The notes beneath the pieces are model-generated. The model did no database searches. It was not told the origin of the DNA and saw nothing but the letters and a program-made list of their open reading frames with translations. The translations under genes and the position numbers were made by a program. DNA of 64,000 bases. Origin: Pandoraea eparura. Its GTDB lineage: Bacteria > Pseudomonadota > Gammaproteobacteria > Burkholderiales > Burkholderiaceae. The stretch covers positions 1 to 64,000 of the forward strand of contig NZ_CABPSH010000006.1 of assembly GCF_902459725.1 (NCBI RefSeq), given 5' to 3'. Positions 16,612 to 27,208 of this stretch are shown here, piece by piece. Each line of letters begins with the position of its first letter. Position 1 is the stretch's first letter.

Positions 16612-17235
16612 ATGCCGGTGATTGTCGTGGCGAATCCGAAGGGGGGAGTGGGCAAGAGCACGCTGGCAACGAATCTGGCGGGCTATCTGGCCGCGCAGGG
16701 GCACGCCGTGATGTTGGGCGACACCGACCGGCAGCAGTCGTCGCGGGCCTGGCTGGGCTTGCGTCCGCCCGGATTGCGTCCGATTGCCACCTGGGACGTC
16801 GATCACAATGAGATTGCCCGCCCGCCCAAGGGGACGACCCACGCGGTGCTCGATACGCCCGCAGGTCTGCACGGCAAGCGGCTCGATTCGATCCTGAAGC
16901 TGGCCGATCACGTGCTGGTGCCGTTGCAACCGTCGATCTTCGATATTCTCGCCACGCGCGACTTCCTGCAGAAACTGGGCGAGGAGCGGGTGGTGCGCGA
17001 GGGGGAGGTGCGTATCGGCGTCGTCGGCATGCGGGTCGATGCCCGCACCCGCGCGGCCGACCAGCTCTCGCGCTACTGCGAGGAGGCGGGCCTGCCGGTG
17101 CTCGGCATGTTGCGCAACACGCAGAACTACGTGCAGCTCGCCGCGCACGGCCTCACGCTGTGGGATGTGGCGCCGGGACGCGTCGAACGCGATCTGCCGC
17201 AATGGGAGGGGATTACGGCGTTCGTGGCGAAGTGA
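16612..17235 (+). CDS. ParA-family ATPase, orphan
   Basis: A 207-residue Walker-type ATPase with the deviant P-loop PKGGVGKST (residues 9-17), DTDRQQSSRAW (Walker A' region) and AVLDTPAGLHG (Walker B region). It lacks an N-terminal DNA-binding domain and is the length of small ParA/MinD-like proteins that position cellular cargo. No parB-like partner lies beside it. GGGGAG 7 bases upstream supports the ATG. It follows cobQ by 81 bases, so cotranscription is possible but a cobalamin role is not implied. Confidence 0.8.
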   Translation: MPVIVVANPKGGVGKSTLATNLAGYLAAQGHAVMLGDTDRQQSSRAWLGLRPPGLRPIATWDVDHNEIARPPKGTTHAVLDTPAGLHGKRLDSILKLADHVLVPLQPSIFDILATRDFLQKLGEERVVREGEVRIGVVGMRVDARTRAADQLSRYCEEAGLPVLGMLRNTQNYVQLAAHGLTLWDVAPGRVERDLPQWEGITAFVAK

Positions 17236-17420
17236 TCGGCGCCGTCGGCGGACCGGCGGCGCGAGGACATACGACAACGACCGAGGGGCTCACTGGCTGC
17301 TCGGCTGTTTGTCATTCGCGCGTCGAATCGCGTCGTATCGCACCGGCGCGAAGCTTGATCTGGCCGACTGACGCTGCCGGGCGATTTCGTCGCTCGAATT
17401 GGTCGCCAGATTTGGCCGTC

Positions 17421-17843
17421 TTACTTGGCGGCTTGCGCGGCCTCGAAGGCGCGGGTCTCTTCCCAGGCTTGCAGCGGCACGTGATCGCGCTCGCCCTTCT
17501 GCACGTTCTTGTCGTCGACGAACACCAGCTTGGGCTTGAAGCCGGCCAGCACTTCCTTTTCCTCGACCTGTGCGTACGACACGATGATGACGACGTCGCC
17601 CAGTTGCGCGCGGCGGGCCGCGGCGCCATTGAGCGAGATCATGCCGCTGCCGCGCTCGCCGCGAATGGCATAGGTCGTGAAACGTTCGCCGTTGTTGACG
17701 TTGAAGATGTCGATTTGCTCATTTTCGACAAGGCCCGAGGCTTCGAGCAGGTTCTCGTCGATCGCGCACGAGCCTTCGTAATGCAATTCGCAATGCGTCA
17801 CGGTGGCGCGGTGGATCTTCGACTTGAGCATGGTGCGGTACAT
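17421..17843 (-). CDS. panD: Aspartate 1-decarboxylase precursor
   Basis: Makes beta-alanine from L-aspartate for pantothenate synthesis. The 140-residue protein starts [25 protein letters not shown]. Self-cleavage between Gly24 and Ser25 would generate the pyruvoyl group. Lys9, the Tyr of HYEGS and the block [10 protein letters not shown]...[20 protein letters not shown] are all present. It lies downstream of panC on the same strand, separated by 128 bases. Confidence 0.95.
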   Translation of the reverse strand: MYRTMLKSKIHRATVTHCELHYEGSCAIDENLLEASGLVENEQIDIFNVNNGERFTTYAIRGERGSGMISLNGAAARRAQLGDVVIIVSYAQVEEKEVLAGFKPKLVFVDDKNVQKGERDHVPLQAWEETRAFEAAQAAK

Positions 17844-17971
17844 GGCTTGCCTCTAGTGTTGCGGTGTCGCGCAAGCGGCGCGACGAAAAGATGCGCGTGC
17901 AACCGGCACGCGCGGCTTGCGTCGGGAGCACACGGCACCGGTCGTCCGACCGTGTGCGGCGTGCCCGGCGC

Positions 17972-18952
<981 letters not shown>

Positions 18953-19002
18953 TCACGCCGCCCCGAGGTTTCCCTGCGCGCTCTGGGCGCGCGCGGTGGC
19001 GC

Positions 19003-20025
19003 TCAATTGGGCGAGTAGGTCAGGCGGACATAGATCGGCGCAAACGGCTCGGCCTGGGTGATCTCCAGCAACGACTCGCGCGAGAGTTCGAGCATGGCGA
19101 TGAAGTTGACCACGACGACCGGCACGCCGCGCGTGACGTCGAACAGTTCGGTGAACTCCATGAAGCGTGCGCCTTGCAAGCGTCGCAGAATCTGGCTCAT
19201 GTGCTCGCGCACGGACAACTCTTCGCGCGAGATCTTGTGATGCTGCACGAGCTTGGCCCGGCGCAACACTTCGGCCCACGCGGCGCGCAGGTCCTCGGCA
19301 TCGACTTCGGGAAAGCGCGGCTGCAGGCTTTGTTCGATATACACCTGCGAGCGCAGGAAATCGCGGCCGAGCACTGGGAGCGTATCGAGCTTCTGCGCGG
19401 CGAGCTTCATCTGCTCGTACTCGAGCAGGCGGCGCACGAGTTCCGCGCGCGGGTCCTCGGCGTCCTCGCCGGTGTCGGCTTTCTTCACCGGCAGCAGCAT
19501 GCGCGACTTGATCTCGATGAGCATCGCGGCCATGAGCAGGTACTCGGACGCGAGTTCGAGGTTGGTCCTGCGGATCTGGTCGACATAGAGCAGGTACTGC
19601 TTCGTGACCTGCGCCATCGGAATGTCGAGCACGTTGAAGTTCTGCTTGCGGATCAGATACAGCAACAAGTCGAGCGGGCCTTCGAAGGCTTCGAGAAAGA
19701 TCTCGAGCGCGTCCGGCGGAATGTACAGGTCGTTCGGCAGCGCGAAGAGCGGCTCGCCGTACAGGCGCGCACGCGCCACGCCATCGACCGTGTCGGGCGT
19801 GGAGTCCTGCCCGTTCTGCGGCGCGGGCAGCTCCGTTGTCGAGGGGCTGGCCGCGCGCGGCTGGGGCGCCGGTGCCTCAGTGAGTCCCGGGGCACCCGAT
19901 CCCGCCGATGTCGCTGAGGCGTCCGATGCCGCTAACGGCGTCGCATCGACGTGCGCCGTCACCGGCGCGACGTCGGTGATCGGCTCGGACGTGTGCGACG
20001 GATCGTCGGGCGAACTCGGATTCAA
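19003..20025 (-). CDS. scpA: Segregation and condensation protein A
   Basis: ScpA is the kleisin subunit of the SMC-ScpAB condensin. The conserved core begins near residue 105: FLEAFEGPLDLLLYLIRKQNFNVLDIPMAQVTKQYL. It ends with the C-terminal winged-helix segment VNFIAMLELSRESLLEITQ. An unusual Ala/Ser/Pro-rich N-terminal region of about 85 residues precedes it. The only start giving the full frame is TTG at 20025, without a strong ribosome site. An internal GTG could be the true start, so the N-terminus is uncertain. Confidence 0.9.
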   Translation of the reverse strand: MNPSSPDDPSHTSEPITDVAPVTAHVDATPLAASDASATSAGSGAPGLTEAPAPQPRAASPSTTELPAPQNGQDSTPDTVDGVARARLYGEPLFALPNDLYIPPDALEIFLEAFEGPLDLLLYLIRKQNFNVLDIPMAQVTKQYLLYVDQIRRTNLELASEYLLMAAMLIEIKSRMLLPVKKADTGEDAEDPRAELVRRLLEYEQMKLAAQKLDTLPVLGRDFLRSQVYIEQSLQPRFPEVDAEDLRAAWAEVLRRAKLVQHHKISREELSVREHMSQILRRLQGARFMEFTELFDVTRGVPVVVVNFIAMLELSRESLLEITQAEPFAPIYVRLTYSPN

Positions 20026-20052
20026 GACGGAACTCGGCCGGGCGGCGACGAC

Positions 20053-20235
20053 TTACTCGCCTTGATAAACGTACGGCTGTTGGGCCACGCGCGACTGCTG
20101 AGCCTGACGGCGCTCGTCCATATCGATGGGCTGCTTGTCCCACAGCAGGGCACGGCCCTGGCGTTGCTCCGCTTCCAGCGTCGGCTTCTCGGCCTTCAGT
20201 TGCTTGATGAATTGGGTGATGTCGGACTCGTACAT
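20053..20235 (-). CDS. DUF3460 family small protein
   Basis: A 60-residue hydrophilic helical protein (MYESDITQFIKQLKAEKPTLEAEQRQGRALLWDKQPID...) that matches, from memory, the DUF3460 family found next to scpA/panC in Burkholderiales. It is 27 bases upstream of scpA on the same strand. The function is unknown. Confidence 0.8.
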   Translation of the reverse strand: MYESDITQFIKQLKAEKPTLEAEQRQGRALLWDKQPIDMDERRQAQQSRVAQQPYVYQGE

Positions 20236-20521
20236 GGTCGATTGCTCAAAAAATAGGCGGCAGCGGCGCCATTGAGGTGGCGCCAATCGACGCAGATTCT
20301 ACCGCAAACCCGTCTCGATCCACCGTTTTGGCTGTTTTGGGTCAAGCCGGTGAACGGCGGGGAGGGATATGGTCAAATACGCCTCATCGATGCCGCATAT
20401 GCGCCATACCTACGCATCGCACGCGCAAATGCTGTGCCATGCTTGCACACAAGGTGCGATTGGGCGCCATTGACCGCATGCCGGACGACCGGCGGCCACA
20501 TAGAAGACTTTAAGGAAGGTT

Positions 20522-22330
20522 TTGACCGTCTCGCAGATTTCACCCGGTTCCGACGTTTGCCGTCGCCTCGGCGTGCCCGCTTGGCGCACGCTGCCGGCCG
20601 TGCTGACCACGCTGGCCGCCTTGACCGGTGGCGCCGGACTGCCAGGCATGGCGCAAGCGGACTATCGTGTGCGTGTCGACGCGCCCAACGGTCTGGCCAA
20701 GCTGCTCAACGACAATCTGGATCTCGTGCGCTACGCCGCACGCGACGACATCGGCGACGCTCAGTTCGAGCACCTGATAGCGACGGTGGGCGAGCAGGTG
20801 CAGGAACTCACGTCGACGCAGGGCTATTTCTCGCCCGTCACGCATGTGGATGTCGCCACCATCAACGGCAAGCGCGACGTTCGCGTCGCGGTGGCGTCCG
20901 GCCCGCGCACGTATATCAAGACCGTCGATCTCACGTTCACCGGCCCGGTGCTCGCGCAGGACCCGCAGCGTGTCGAGCAGTTGCGCAATGCCTGGGAACT
21001 GCCGGTGGATGCGCCGTTCCGGCAGGCCGACTGGGACAAGGCGAAGGACGACACGCTGTTTCAACTGGGACAGCGGCGCTACCACGCGGCGAAGATGACC
21101 TTCGCGCGGGCGGTGGTCGACGCCGACCACGACACGGCCGCGCTCACCGCGACGTACGAGAGCGGGCCGCCGTTCACCCTCGGTCCGCTCATCATCTCGG
21201 GCACGCGCCGCTATCCGGCGCAGATCATCCGCAACGTCAATCCGCTGTCCGTGGGCGAGCCGTTCGACGCCGAGCGCCTGCGAGAGTTGCAGCGCCAGAT
21301 TCAGGCCACGCCGTATTTCTCGAACGTCATCATCTCGGTAACAGAAGACCCGGCGCGCGCCGAGAACGCACCGGTCGAAGTCAAGGTGCGCGAGTTCCCC
21401 ACGCAGCGCGTGCGCAGCGGCGTCGGCTATACGACGGATACCGGGGCGAGCGTCAACGGACGTTATTCGTACTACAACCTGTTTGGCCGGGCGTGGACGT
21501 TCGACACGCAGGCACGTCTGGAGCAGTACCGGCAGGGCGGTTATGCCGAGATCGCCATGCCGCCCGACACCAGCGCCTACACCAACAGCCTGCGCGGCTC
21601 GTTCGAGCGCACCTATCTGAACGGCCTCGATCAGCGCTCGACCCAGATCGGCATCAAGCGCGCCCGCTCGCGCGATCGCTACGACTGGGCCTATACCCTT
21701 GACTTGTACCGTGTCGACGAGCGTCCCGACGGCGGCCAGCCCTTCCTGAACAAGGCGCTCGTGCCGGCGCTGTCGTGGAACCGTCGTGACGTCGACGACC
21801 TGATCTTTCCGCGCAAGGGCAACATCGTCAACACGCAGATTGGCTTCGCGGCAAAGCCGGTGCTCACCGATCAGAGTTTCGCGCGTCTCTATGGTCGTAT
21901 CCGTCAGTACTTTCCCGTCGGACAGCGCGACATCGTGATCGCGCGCCTGGAGCTTGGCGCGGTGCTCACGAACGGCAACAGCGATCGCATTCCATCGTCG
22001 TTGCTGTTCTTCGCGGGCGGCACGTCGTCGATTCGCGGATACACCTATCAGAGCATTGGCCGTCAGCAGAATGGCACCACGTTCCCGACGAAGTACCTCG
22101 GCACGGCAAGCCTCGAATACCAGCGCTGGGTCACGCGCGACTGGGGCGGGGCGGTGTTCTGGGACGTCGGCACGGCCACCGACGACTATCGCCATCCCAC
22201 GCCCCTGTATCACGGCGTGGGCGTCGGTGTGCGCTGGCGCAGCCCGGTCGGACCGGTGAACCTCGACCTGGGCTACGGCGTGCGCGGCAGGCAATTCCGT
22301 CCGGCCATCTCGCTGGGGGTGGCGTTCTGA
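20522..22330 (+). CDS. tamA: Translocation and assembly module outer-membrane subunit TamA
   Basis: A 602-residue Omp85-family protein that, with TamB, helps insert autotransporters and other outer-membrane proteins. A signal peptide (LPAVLTTLAALTGGAGLPGMAQA) precedes three POTRA-like domains (about 45-280: DYRVRVDAPNGLAKLLN, FTLGPLIISGTRRYPAQIIRNVNPLSVGEPFDAERLRELQRQIQ). A 16-strand barrel region ends with the Omp85 motif GVGVRWRSPVGPVNLDLGYG and a terminal aromatic. The TTG at 20522 is only 2 bases after AAGGAAGG, so a GTG at 20573 is possible. It overlaps tamB by one base. Confidence 0.92.
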   Translation: MTVSQISPGSDVCRRLGVPAWRTLPAVLTTLAALTGGAGLPGMAQADYRVRVDAPNGLAKLLNDNLDLVRYAARDDIGDAQFEHLIATVGEQVQELTSTQGYFSPVTHVDVATINGKRDVRVAVASGPRTYIKTVDLTFTGPVLAQDPQRVEQLRNAWELPVDAPFRQADWDKAKDDTLFQLGQRRYHAAKMTFARAVVDADHDTAALTATYESGPPFTLGPLIISGTRRYPAQIIRNVNPLSVGEPFDAERLRELQRQIQATPYFSNVIISVTEDPARAENAPVEVKVREFPTQRVRSGVGYTTDTGASVNGRYSYYNLFGRAWTFDTQARLEQYRQGGYAEIAMPPDTSAYTNSLRGSFERTYLNGLDQRSTQIGIKRARSRDRYDWAYTLDLYRVDERPDGGQPFLNKALVPALSWNRRDVDDLIFPRKGNIVNTQIGFAAKPVLTDQSFARLYGRIRQYFPVGQRDIVIARLELGAVLTNGNSDRIPSSLLFFAGGTSSIRGYTYQSIGRQQNGTTFPTKYLGTASLEYQRWVTRDWGGAVFWDVGTATDDYRHPTPLYHGVGVGVRWRSPVGPVNLDLGYGVRGRQFRPAISLGVAF

Positions 22331-25300
22331 TGACGATGCCGCTCGATACCTCGCCCTCGCCACCGTCGCCCCCCGAGGCGGCACCGCCTTCCCCCCCGCC
22401 GCCGCGTCGCCGGCGCTGGGGGCGTCCGCTGGCGAGCGTCGTGCTCGCCGTTCTGCTCATCGCCGTGTTGGCGATCGGGGCGCTCCTCTGGGCGATGTCG
22501 AGCGAGCGCGGCAGCCGCTGGCTGTGGCAGACGGCCGTGTCGACGTTCGGTGGCAAGCTCTCGGGGGACTGGCGCGGCGGCAGCTTCGCGCACGGCTTCA
22601 CCGTGAACGACGTGCGCTATCTCGACGGCGCGACGCGCATCACCGTGAGCCGATTCGAAAGCCGTTGGGACTTGCGCTGGCGCCCGCTGCATTTCACCGT
22701 CGACAAGCTGCACGCGGGGGAGGTGGAGATGGCGTTTGCGCCGTCGCCACCGTCGACCACGCCCACGACGATGCCGTCGAGCCTGCGCCTGCCGCTCGGT
22801 CTCACGCTGAACGATGTGCGCGTGGCAAAGCTCACGCTGCATTCGCCTTCGCTGGTGCTGGAGGACGTTCGCGTCGCCGCACGCAGCGACGGCACGCAGC
22901 ACACGATTCAGGTCGAGCATCTCGGTACGCCCTACGGCGAGGTGCAAGCGAATGTGCAGTTGAACGGCCGGCGGCCATTCGCGCTGGGGGGCAATGTCGG
23001 CTTGCAGGCGAAGGCCGGCGAGATTCCGGTGACCCTGCAGGCCAAGTTGTCCGGCTCGCTCGATTCGCTTGTCGTCGATTTGACCGCGAGCGGCAAGACG
23101 CTGAACGGTACGGCGCACATCGCGGCGTCGCCGTTCAGTGTGGTGCCGCTCTCGCGTGCGCAGGTGGCGATCGATCACCTCAACCCGCGCGATTTCGATC
23201 CCACGGCACCGCAGGCGGATCTTTCGGTGCAGGCCGATTTGCGACCGTCGCCGGGGGCCAAGGCATTCAGCGTGCTGGGGCCGGTCGCCGTGACGAATGC
23301 CCGGCCGGACACCATCGATGCCGGGGGGCTGCCCATCGAAAGTCTGCAGACGCAGGTGCTGCTGGATGCGACGCATCAGGCGCTGACCGGTATCGAGCTG
23401 AAGCTCGCGGGCGGCGCCCGGCTCACCGGCAGCGGCGAGTTGCGTCGGGCGAAGGTTGTCGCATCGTTGTCGTCGTCGGCGGTAGCAGCAGCGACGGTGC
23501 CTGTCGCGTCGGCCGCGAGCGGTGCAATGGCGGCGAATGTAGCTAGTTCAGCAAGTTCAGCAAGTGCGCCGCCGCCTGCGACGGCAGATGGCGAGGTGAG
23601 CGTCGGCGGCTTCGCCCTGACGATGCGAGATCTTGATCTGCGAGCGTTGTACGGCAAGTTGCCGGCAACGAAGCTCGGCGGGCCGCTTGACGTCAAACTC
23701 GATGCCACCGGGCAGCGCATCACGCTCGATTGGCGCGACGCCGCCCGGCGGGTGCTGGCCGATGTCGGTCTTGACGCCAGGGGCACCACGGTGCACGCGC
23801 TCTCGCTGGAGGCTGGCAACAGCAAGGTCGCGGCCACCGGTGTTCTCGACAACGGCGATACGGGCGCTTATCGGGCGCAGGTCAGGCTCACGCGCTTCGA
23901 TCCCGCCGCCTGGTACGACCTTTACGGCACGCAAAGACGCGGTACCAAGTCACCTGCGGCGAGCGTCACCGGGCAGTTCGACGCGCAGGGGGCGTTGCGG
24001 CCGGCGTTCGGCCTCGCGCTCAAATTCGCCTTGCAAGACAGCGTCTACGCCGACTTGCCGATGAGCGGATCAGGCAACGTGAGGCTGGCGGGCACGCGTC
24101 TGCTGCCCAGCGACGCCAACCTGCTCGTGGCGGGCAACCAGGTGCAACTGCGCGGCAGCTTCGGCACCCCGGGCGACAAGATGGCGGTGAAGGTCGATGC
24201 GCCGTCGCTCGACAAGCTCGGGTTCGGCCTTGCCGGCCGGCTGCAACTCGACGGGCAGGTGTCGGGCACGATCGAGCGTCCGGTCGTGGTCGCGACGCTC
24301 GCGGCCGAGAAGCTCGTCTTCGGCGCGCAAAAGCTCCAGCATCTGCGCGGCAAGGTGGATGTCAGCGGCGGCTTGCCGGGCGCGGCGAGCGACCGGCTGA
24401 ACGTGACGCTCGACGGCGAAGGCTTGACCAGCGCCATCGTGCGGCTCGACCGGCTCTCGCTCGCCCTGGCGGGCACACGCGGCGCGCATACCTTGCATCT
24501 GAAGGCGGCGGGGAAGCTGCGCGAAGCGCCGCTCGACATGAATCTCGATGCCGCTGGCGCCGTGACCGACACACGCGGCAAGCCAGGCTGGCGCGGCACG
24601 ATCCAGACGCTCGAGAACCGGGGCGTGCCGAAGCTCACCCTCGCGGCCCCGTGGCAGGTCCAGGTGAGTGCGGGTCGCGTGCATCTTGGCGCGGCAAAAC
24701 TCGTGACGGGGGCGGGGGCCGTATCGCTGGCGAACCTCGACTACGGCGACGGGCAACTGAAGACCGCCGGCACCATCGATACGCTCGACGTTGCGCAGGT
24801 GCTGCGTGTGATGCACTCGTTCACGGGCGAGTCGCCACCGGTTGCAAGCGACCTCGTGCTCGACGGCAAATGGGATGTGCGCAGCGGCCAGCGCGCCGAC
24901 GGCTTCGTCGAAGTCGTGCGCCGCAGTGGTGATGTCACGCTGCGTCGCGGCGGGGTGAACGAGAGTGTGAACGTCACGGTGACGGGCGTTCCTGGCCTGA
25001 CGGCGGAGAAGGGCGGCGTGGGCGCACGCGTGCCGCTTGGGATCTCGGCGCTGCGTACGCGCATCGACCTGGCGGGACAGACGGCGCACGTCACGCTCAA
25101 GGCCGTGTCGTCGCTGGTCGGCACGCTCGATGCCGACGTCCAGGCGGGCCTGCGCGTGCAGGGGGGCATTCCCGAGCTGCCGGACAATGCGCCGCTCACC
25201 GGACGCGTGGCCATTGCCATTCCCGATCTCTCGAAGTTCGAGCGTCTGGCTGGGGCGCAATTTGCCTTCAAGGGCCGTGCAAATCTGCAGGTGACGCTGG

Positions 25301-26499
25301 CGGGCACGGTGGGCAAGCCGCGCCCCACGGGCGAGCTGACGGCCGACGATCTGTCGGCGCAGATGTTCGACACGGGCGTGAGTGTCAAGAACGGGCGGGT
25401 GCGCATTGCGCTTACGCCGACCGAGATTGTGCTGCGCGACGTGGTCGTGACAGGCGGTGGCGGTGGCACGGCGCGGGCGACGGGCAACATCCGGCTCGAC
25501 ACGCCCGAGCCCACGCTCGGCATGACGCTCGTGGCCGACAAACTGCAATTGTTCGCCGCGCCTGACCGGCAGCTCGCGCTCAGCGGCGAAGCGAAGGCGA
25601 CGGGCAGCGGCGAGGCCATGGCCTTAACCGGCAAGTTCACCGTCGACCGTGCGCGTTTTGCGCTGCCGCCGACCAGTGCGCCGAAACTCGGCGACGATGT
25701 CGTGGTGGTGCGCGGTGGCGCGCAGACTCGCACCCGGCCGCCCGACGCGAAGGAGGAGGCCGCCCGCCTCAGCGCGAAGCCGACCAGCCGCTTCTCGCCG
25801 CACATCAACGTGGAAGTGGATCTGGGACGAGACTTCCGTTTCGTTGGTGCCGGGGCCGACCTGCTGTTGCGCGGCAGTGTGCGCCTGCAGAGCGATCCGC
25901 TCACGACGATGCGTGCGACCGGCACGATCACGGTGGCAGAGGGCACCTATGAAGCATTCGACCGGAAGCTCGCGATCGAGCGCGGCCAGATCAACTTCGT
26001 CGGTCCGCTGGACAATCCCGACATCTACATCCAGGCGATGCGCCGCAATCAGGAAGTCGCCGCGGGAGTGCTGGTCACGGGCACGGTGCGTCAGCCGCGC
26101 GTGTCGCTCGTCTCCGAGCCGAACGTGTCGGACGAGGAGAAACTCTCGTGGCTGATGTTCGGCCACGGTCCGGATGGCGCCGGGCTCGGCCAGCGTCAGG
26201 CGATGGCGGGGGCGGCCACGGCGCTGCTCGGGGCCACCGGCGGCCGACGCATCATCAAGGATCTGGGGATCGACGAGTTCAGCATCGGCACCAGCGATTC
26301 GGGGCTCTCGGACGACGAGCAGGTGGTGAAAGTGGGCAAGGCGATCTCGGACAACTTCGCGTTGGGATACGAGCAGAGTCTCACCAGCGCGGCGAGTATC
26401 GTGAAGGTTACCTGGCAGGTGTCGCGTCGCTGGCAACTGGTGCTGCGCACGGGATCGTTGTCCGGCTTCGACGTGCTGTTCAATCGTCGCTTCGATTGA
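22330..26499 (+). CDS. tamB: Translocation and assembly module inner-membrane subunit TamB
   Basis: A 1389-residue AsmA-like protein anchored by one N-terminal helix (about residues 34-57) after a Pro-rich cytoplasmic tail. Its long beta-taco periplasmic groove spans the envelope, and it ends with the DUF490 domain. The last 200 residues carry the conserved FVGPLDNPDIYIQAMRRNQEVAAGVLVTGTVRQPRVSLVSEPNVSDEEKLSWLMFG and IDEFSIGTS...VKVGKAISDNFALGYEQSL blocks. An Ala/Ser-rich low-complexity linker lies near residues 380-415. It is translationally coupled to tamA (TGATG). Confidence 0.93.
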   Translation: MTMPLDTSPSPPSPPEAAPPSPPPPRRRRWGRPLASVVLAVLLIAVLAIGALLWAMSSERGSRWLWQTAVSTFGGKLSGDWRGGSFAHGFTVNDVRYLDGATRITVSRFESRWDLRWRPLHFTVDKLHAGEVEMAFAPSPPSTTPTTMPSSLRLPLGLTLNDVRVAKLTLHSPSLVLEDVRVAARSDGTQHTIQVEHLGTPYGEVQANVQLNGRRPFALGGNVGLQAKAGEIPVTLQAKLSGSLDSLVVDLTASGKTLNGTAHIAASPFSVVPLSRAQVAIDHLNPRDFDPTAPQADLSVQADLRPSPGAKAFSVLGPVAVTNARPDTIDAGGLPIESLQTQVLLDATHQALTGIELKLAGGARLTGSGELRRAKVVASLSSSAVAAATVPVASAASGAMAANVASSASSASAPPPATADGEVSVGGFALTMRDLDLRALYGKLPATKLGGPLDVKLDATGQRITLDWRDAARRVLADVGLDARGTTVHALSLEAGNSKVAATGVLDNGDTGAYRAQVRLTRFDPAAWYDLYGTQRRGTKSPAASVTGQFDAQGALRPAFGLALKFALQDSVYADLPMSGSGNVRLAGTRLLPSDANLLVAGNQVQLRGSFGTPGDKMAVKVDAPSLDKLGFGLAGRLQLDGQVSGTIERPVVVATLAAEKLVFGAQKLQHLRGKVDVSGGLPGAASDRLNVTLDGEGLTSAIVRLDRLSLALAGTRGAHTLHLKAAGKLREAPLDMNLDAAGAVTDTRGKPGWRGTIQTLENRGVPKLTLAAPWQVQVSAGRVHLGAAKLVTGAGAVSLANLDYGDGQLKTAGTIDTLDVAQVLRVMHSFTGESPPVASDLVLDGKWDVRSGQRADGFVEVVRRSGDVTLRRGGVNESVNVTVTGVPGLTAEKGGVGARVPLGISALRTRIDLAGQTAHVTLKAVSSLVGTLDADVQAGLRVQGGIPELPDNAPLTGRVAIAIPDLSKFERLAGAQFAFKGRANLQVTLAGTVGKPRPTGELTADDLSAQMFDTGVSVKNGRVRIALTPTEIVLRDVVVTGGGGGTARATGNIRLDTPEPTLGMTLVADKLQLFAAPDRQLALSGEAKATGSGEAMALTGKFTVDRARFALPPTSAPKLGDDVVVVRGGAQTRTRPPDAKEEAARLSAKPTSRFSPHINVEVDLGRDFRFVGAGADLLLRGSVRLQSDPLTTMRATGTITVAEGTYEAFDRKLAIERGQINFVGPLDNPDIYIQAMRRNQEVAAGVLVTGTVRQPRVSLVSEPNVSDEEKLSWLMFGHGPDGAGLGQRQAMAGAATALLGATGGRRIIKDLGIDEFSIGTSDSGLSDDEQVVKVGKAISDNFALGYEQSLTSAASIVKVTWQVSRRWQLVLRTGSLSGFDVLFNRRFD

Positions 26500-26556
26500 C
26501 GCACGCGTGGCGCAGCGGATGGGGGGTCAGGCAACTGTAAAGAGGAGGTGTTACCG

Positions 26557-27162
26557 ATGCTAACGTCGCGTCGTTCCGTTTATCCGGCGCAGGGATTGCG
26601 CCGAGGTCTTCGTTGGGGAGTGGCCATGGGATTGTTCGCGAGTCTGTTGGGGCTGTTCGGCTGCGATCAGCAGCAGATCGACAAGGTGCGCGAGAAGGCG
26701 CGCGACACGTTCAACGCCATCAAGCCGGACGACGCGTTGCTGCGCAACCTTACACCCGGTGTGACGACCGAGGCGCAAGTGCGCGAGCAGATGGGCAAGC
26801 CGGAAATCGTCTGGGAGAACGACGACGGTTCGCGGCGGCTGGAGTATCCGCGTGCGCCGGGCGGCCTGCGGACCTACATGGTCGATATCGCGCCGGATGG
26901 GAAGCTGCGCGGCGTCATCCAGGCGCTCTCGGCGGAGAATTTCGCGCAGGTGCGCCCGGGCATGTCGCAGGACGACGTGCGGCGTCTGCTCGGCAAGCCG
27001 ACGAGTGTGGCGGAGTACCGGCTGAAGAAGGAAACAGTGTGGAGCTGGCGCTGGCTGGAGGACGGCGTCAACACGCCGGGCATGTTCAACGCCCACTTCG
27101 GTCCCGACGGCCGGGTAACGGTCACCTCGCGCTCGCCGGATCCGGCGTCGGAGCGTCCCTGA
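26557..27162 (+). CDS. Lipoprotein with two BamE-like (SmpA/OmlA) repeats
   Basis: A 201-residue lipoprotein: hydrophobic segment, then lipobox LFGC (Cys36). Two copies of the BamE-type motif follow: LTPGVTTEAQVREQMGKPEIVW (near 66-87) and VRPGMSQDDVRRLLGKPTSVAEY (near 132-154). Each is followed by a short beta segment (RRLEYPRAP..., VWSWRWLEDG...). BamE in the BAM complex has one such domain, so this is a paralogue rather than canonical BamE. GGAGG (26544-26548) supports ATG 26557 over an upstream GTG. It lies 57 bases after tamB, in keeping with an outer-membrane biogenesis role. Confidence 0.82.
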   Translation: MLTSRRSVYPAQGLRRGLRWGVAMGLFASLLGLFGCDQQQIDKVREKARDTFNAIKPDDALLRNLTPGVTTEAQVREQMGKPEIVWENDDGSRRLEYPRAPGGLRTYMVDIAPDGKLRGVIQALSAENFAQVRPGMSQDDVRRLLGKPTSVAEYRLKKETVWSWRWLEDGVNTPGMFNAHFGPDGRVTVTSRSPDPASERP

Positions 27163-27208
27163 CCCGGCGTGTGGCGAGGGCCGATGCCGTGGCCTTGCCG
27201 CCTTGCGC

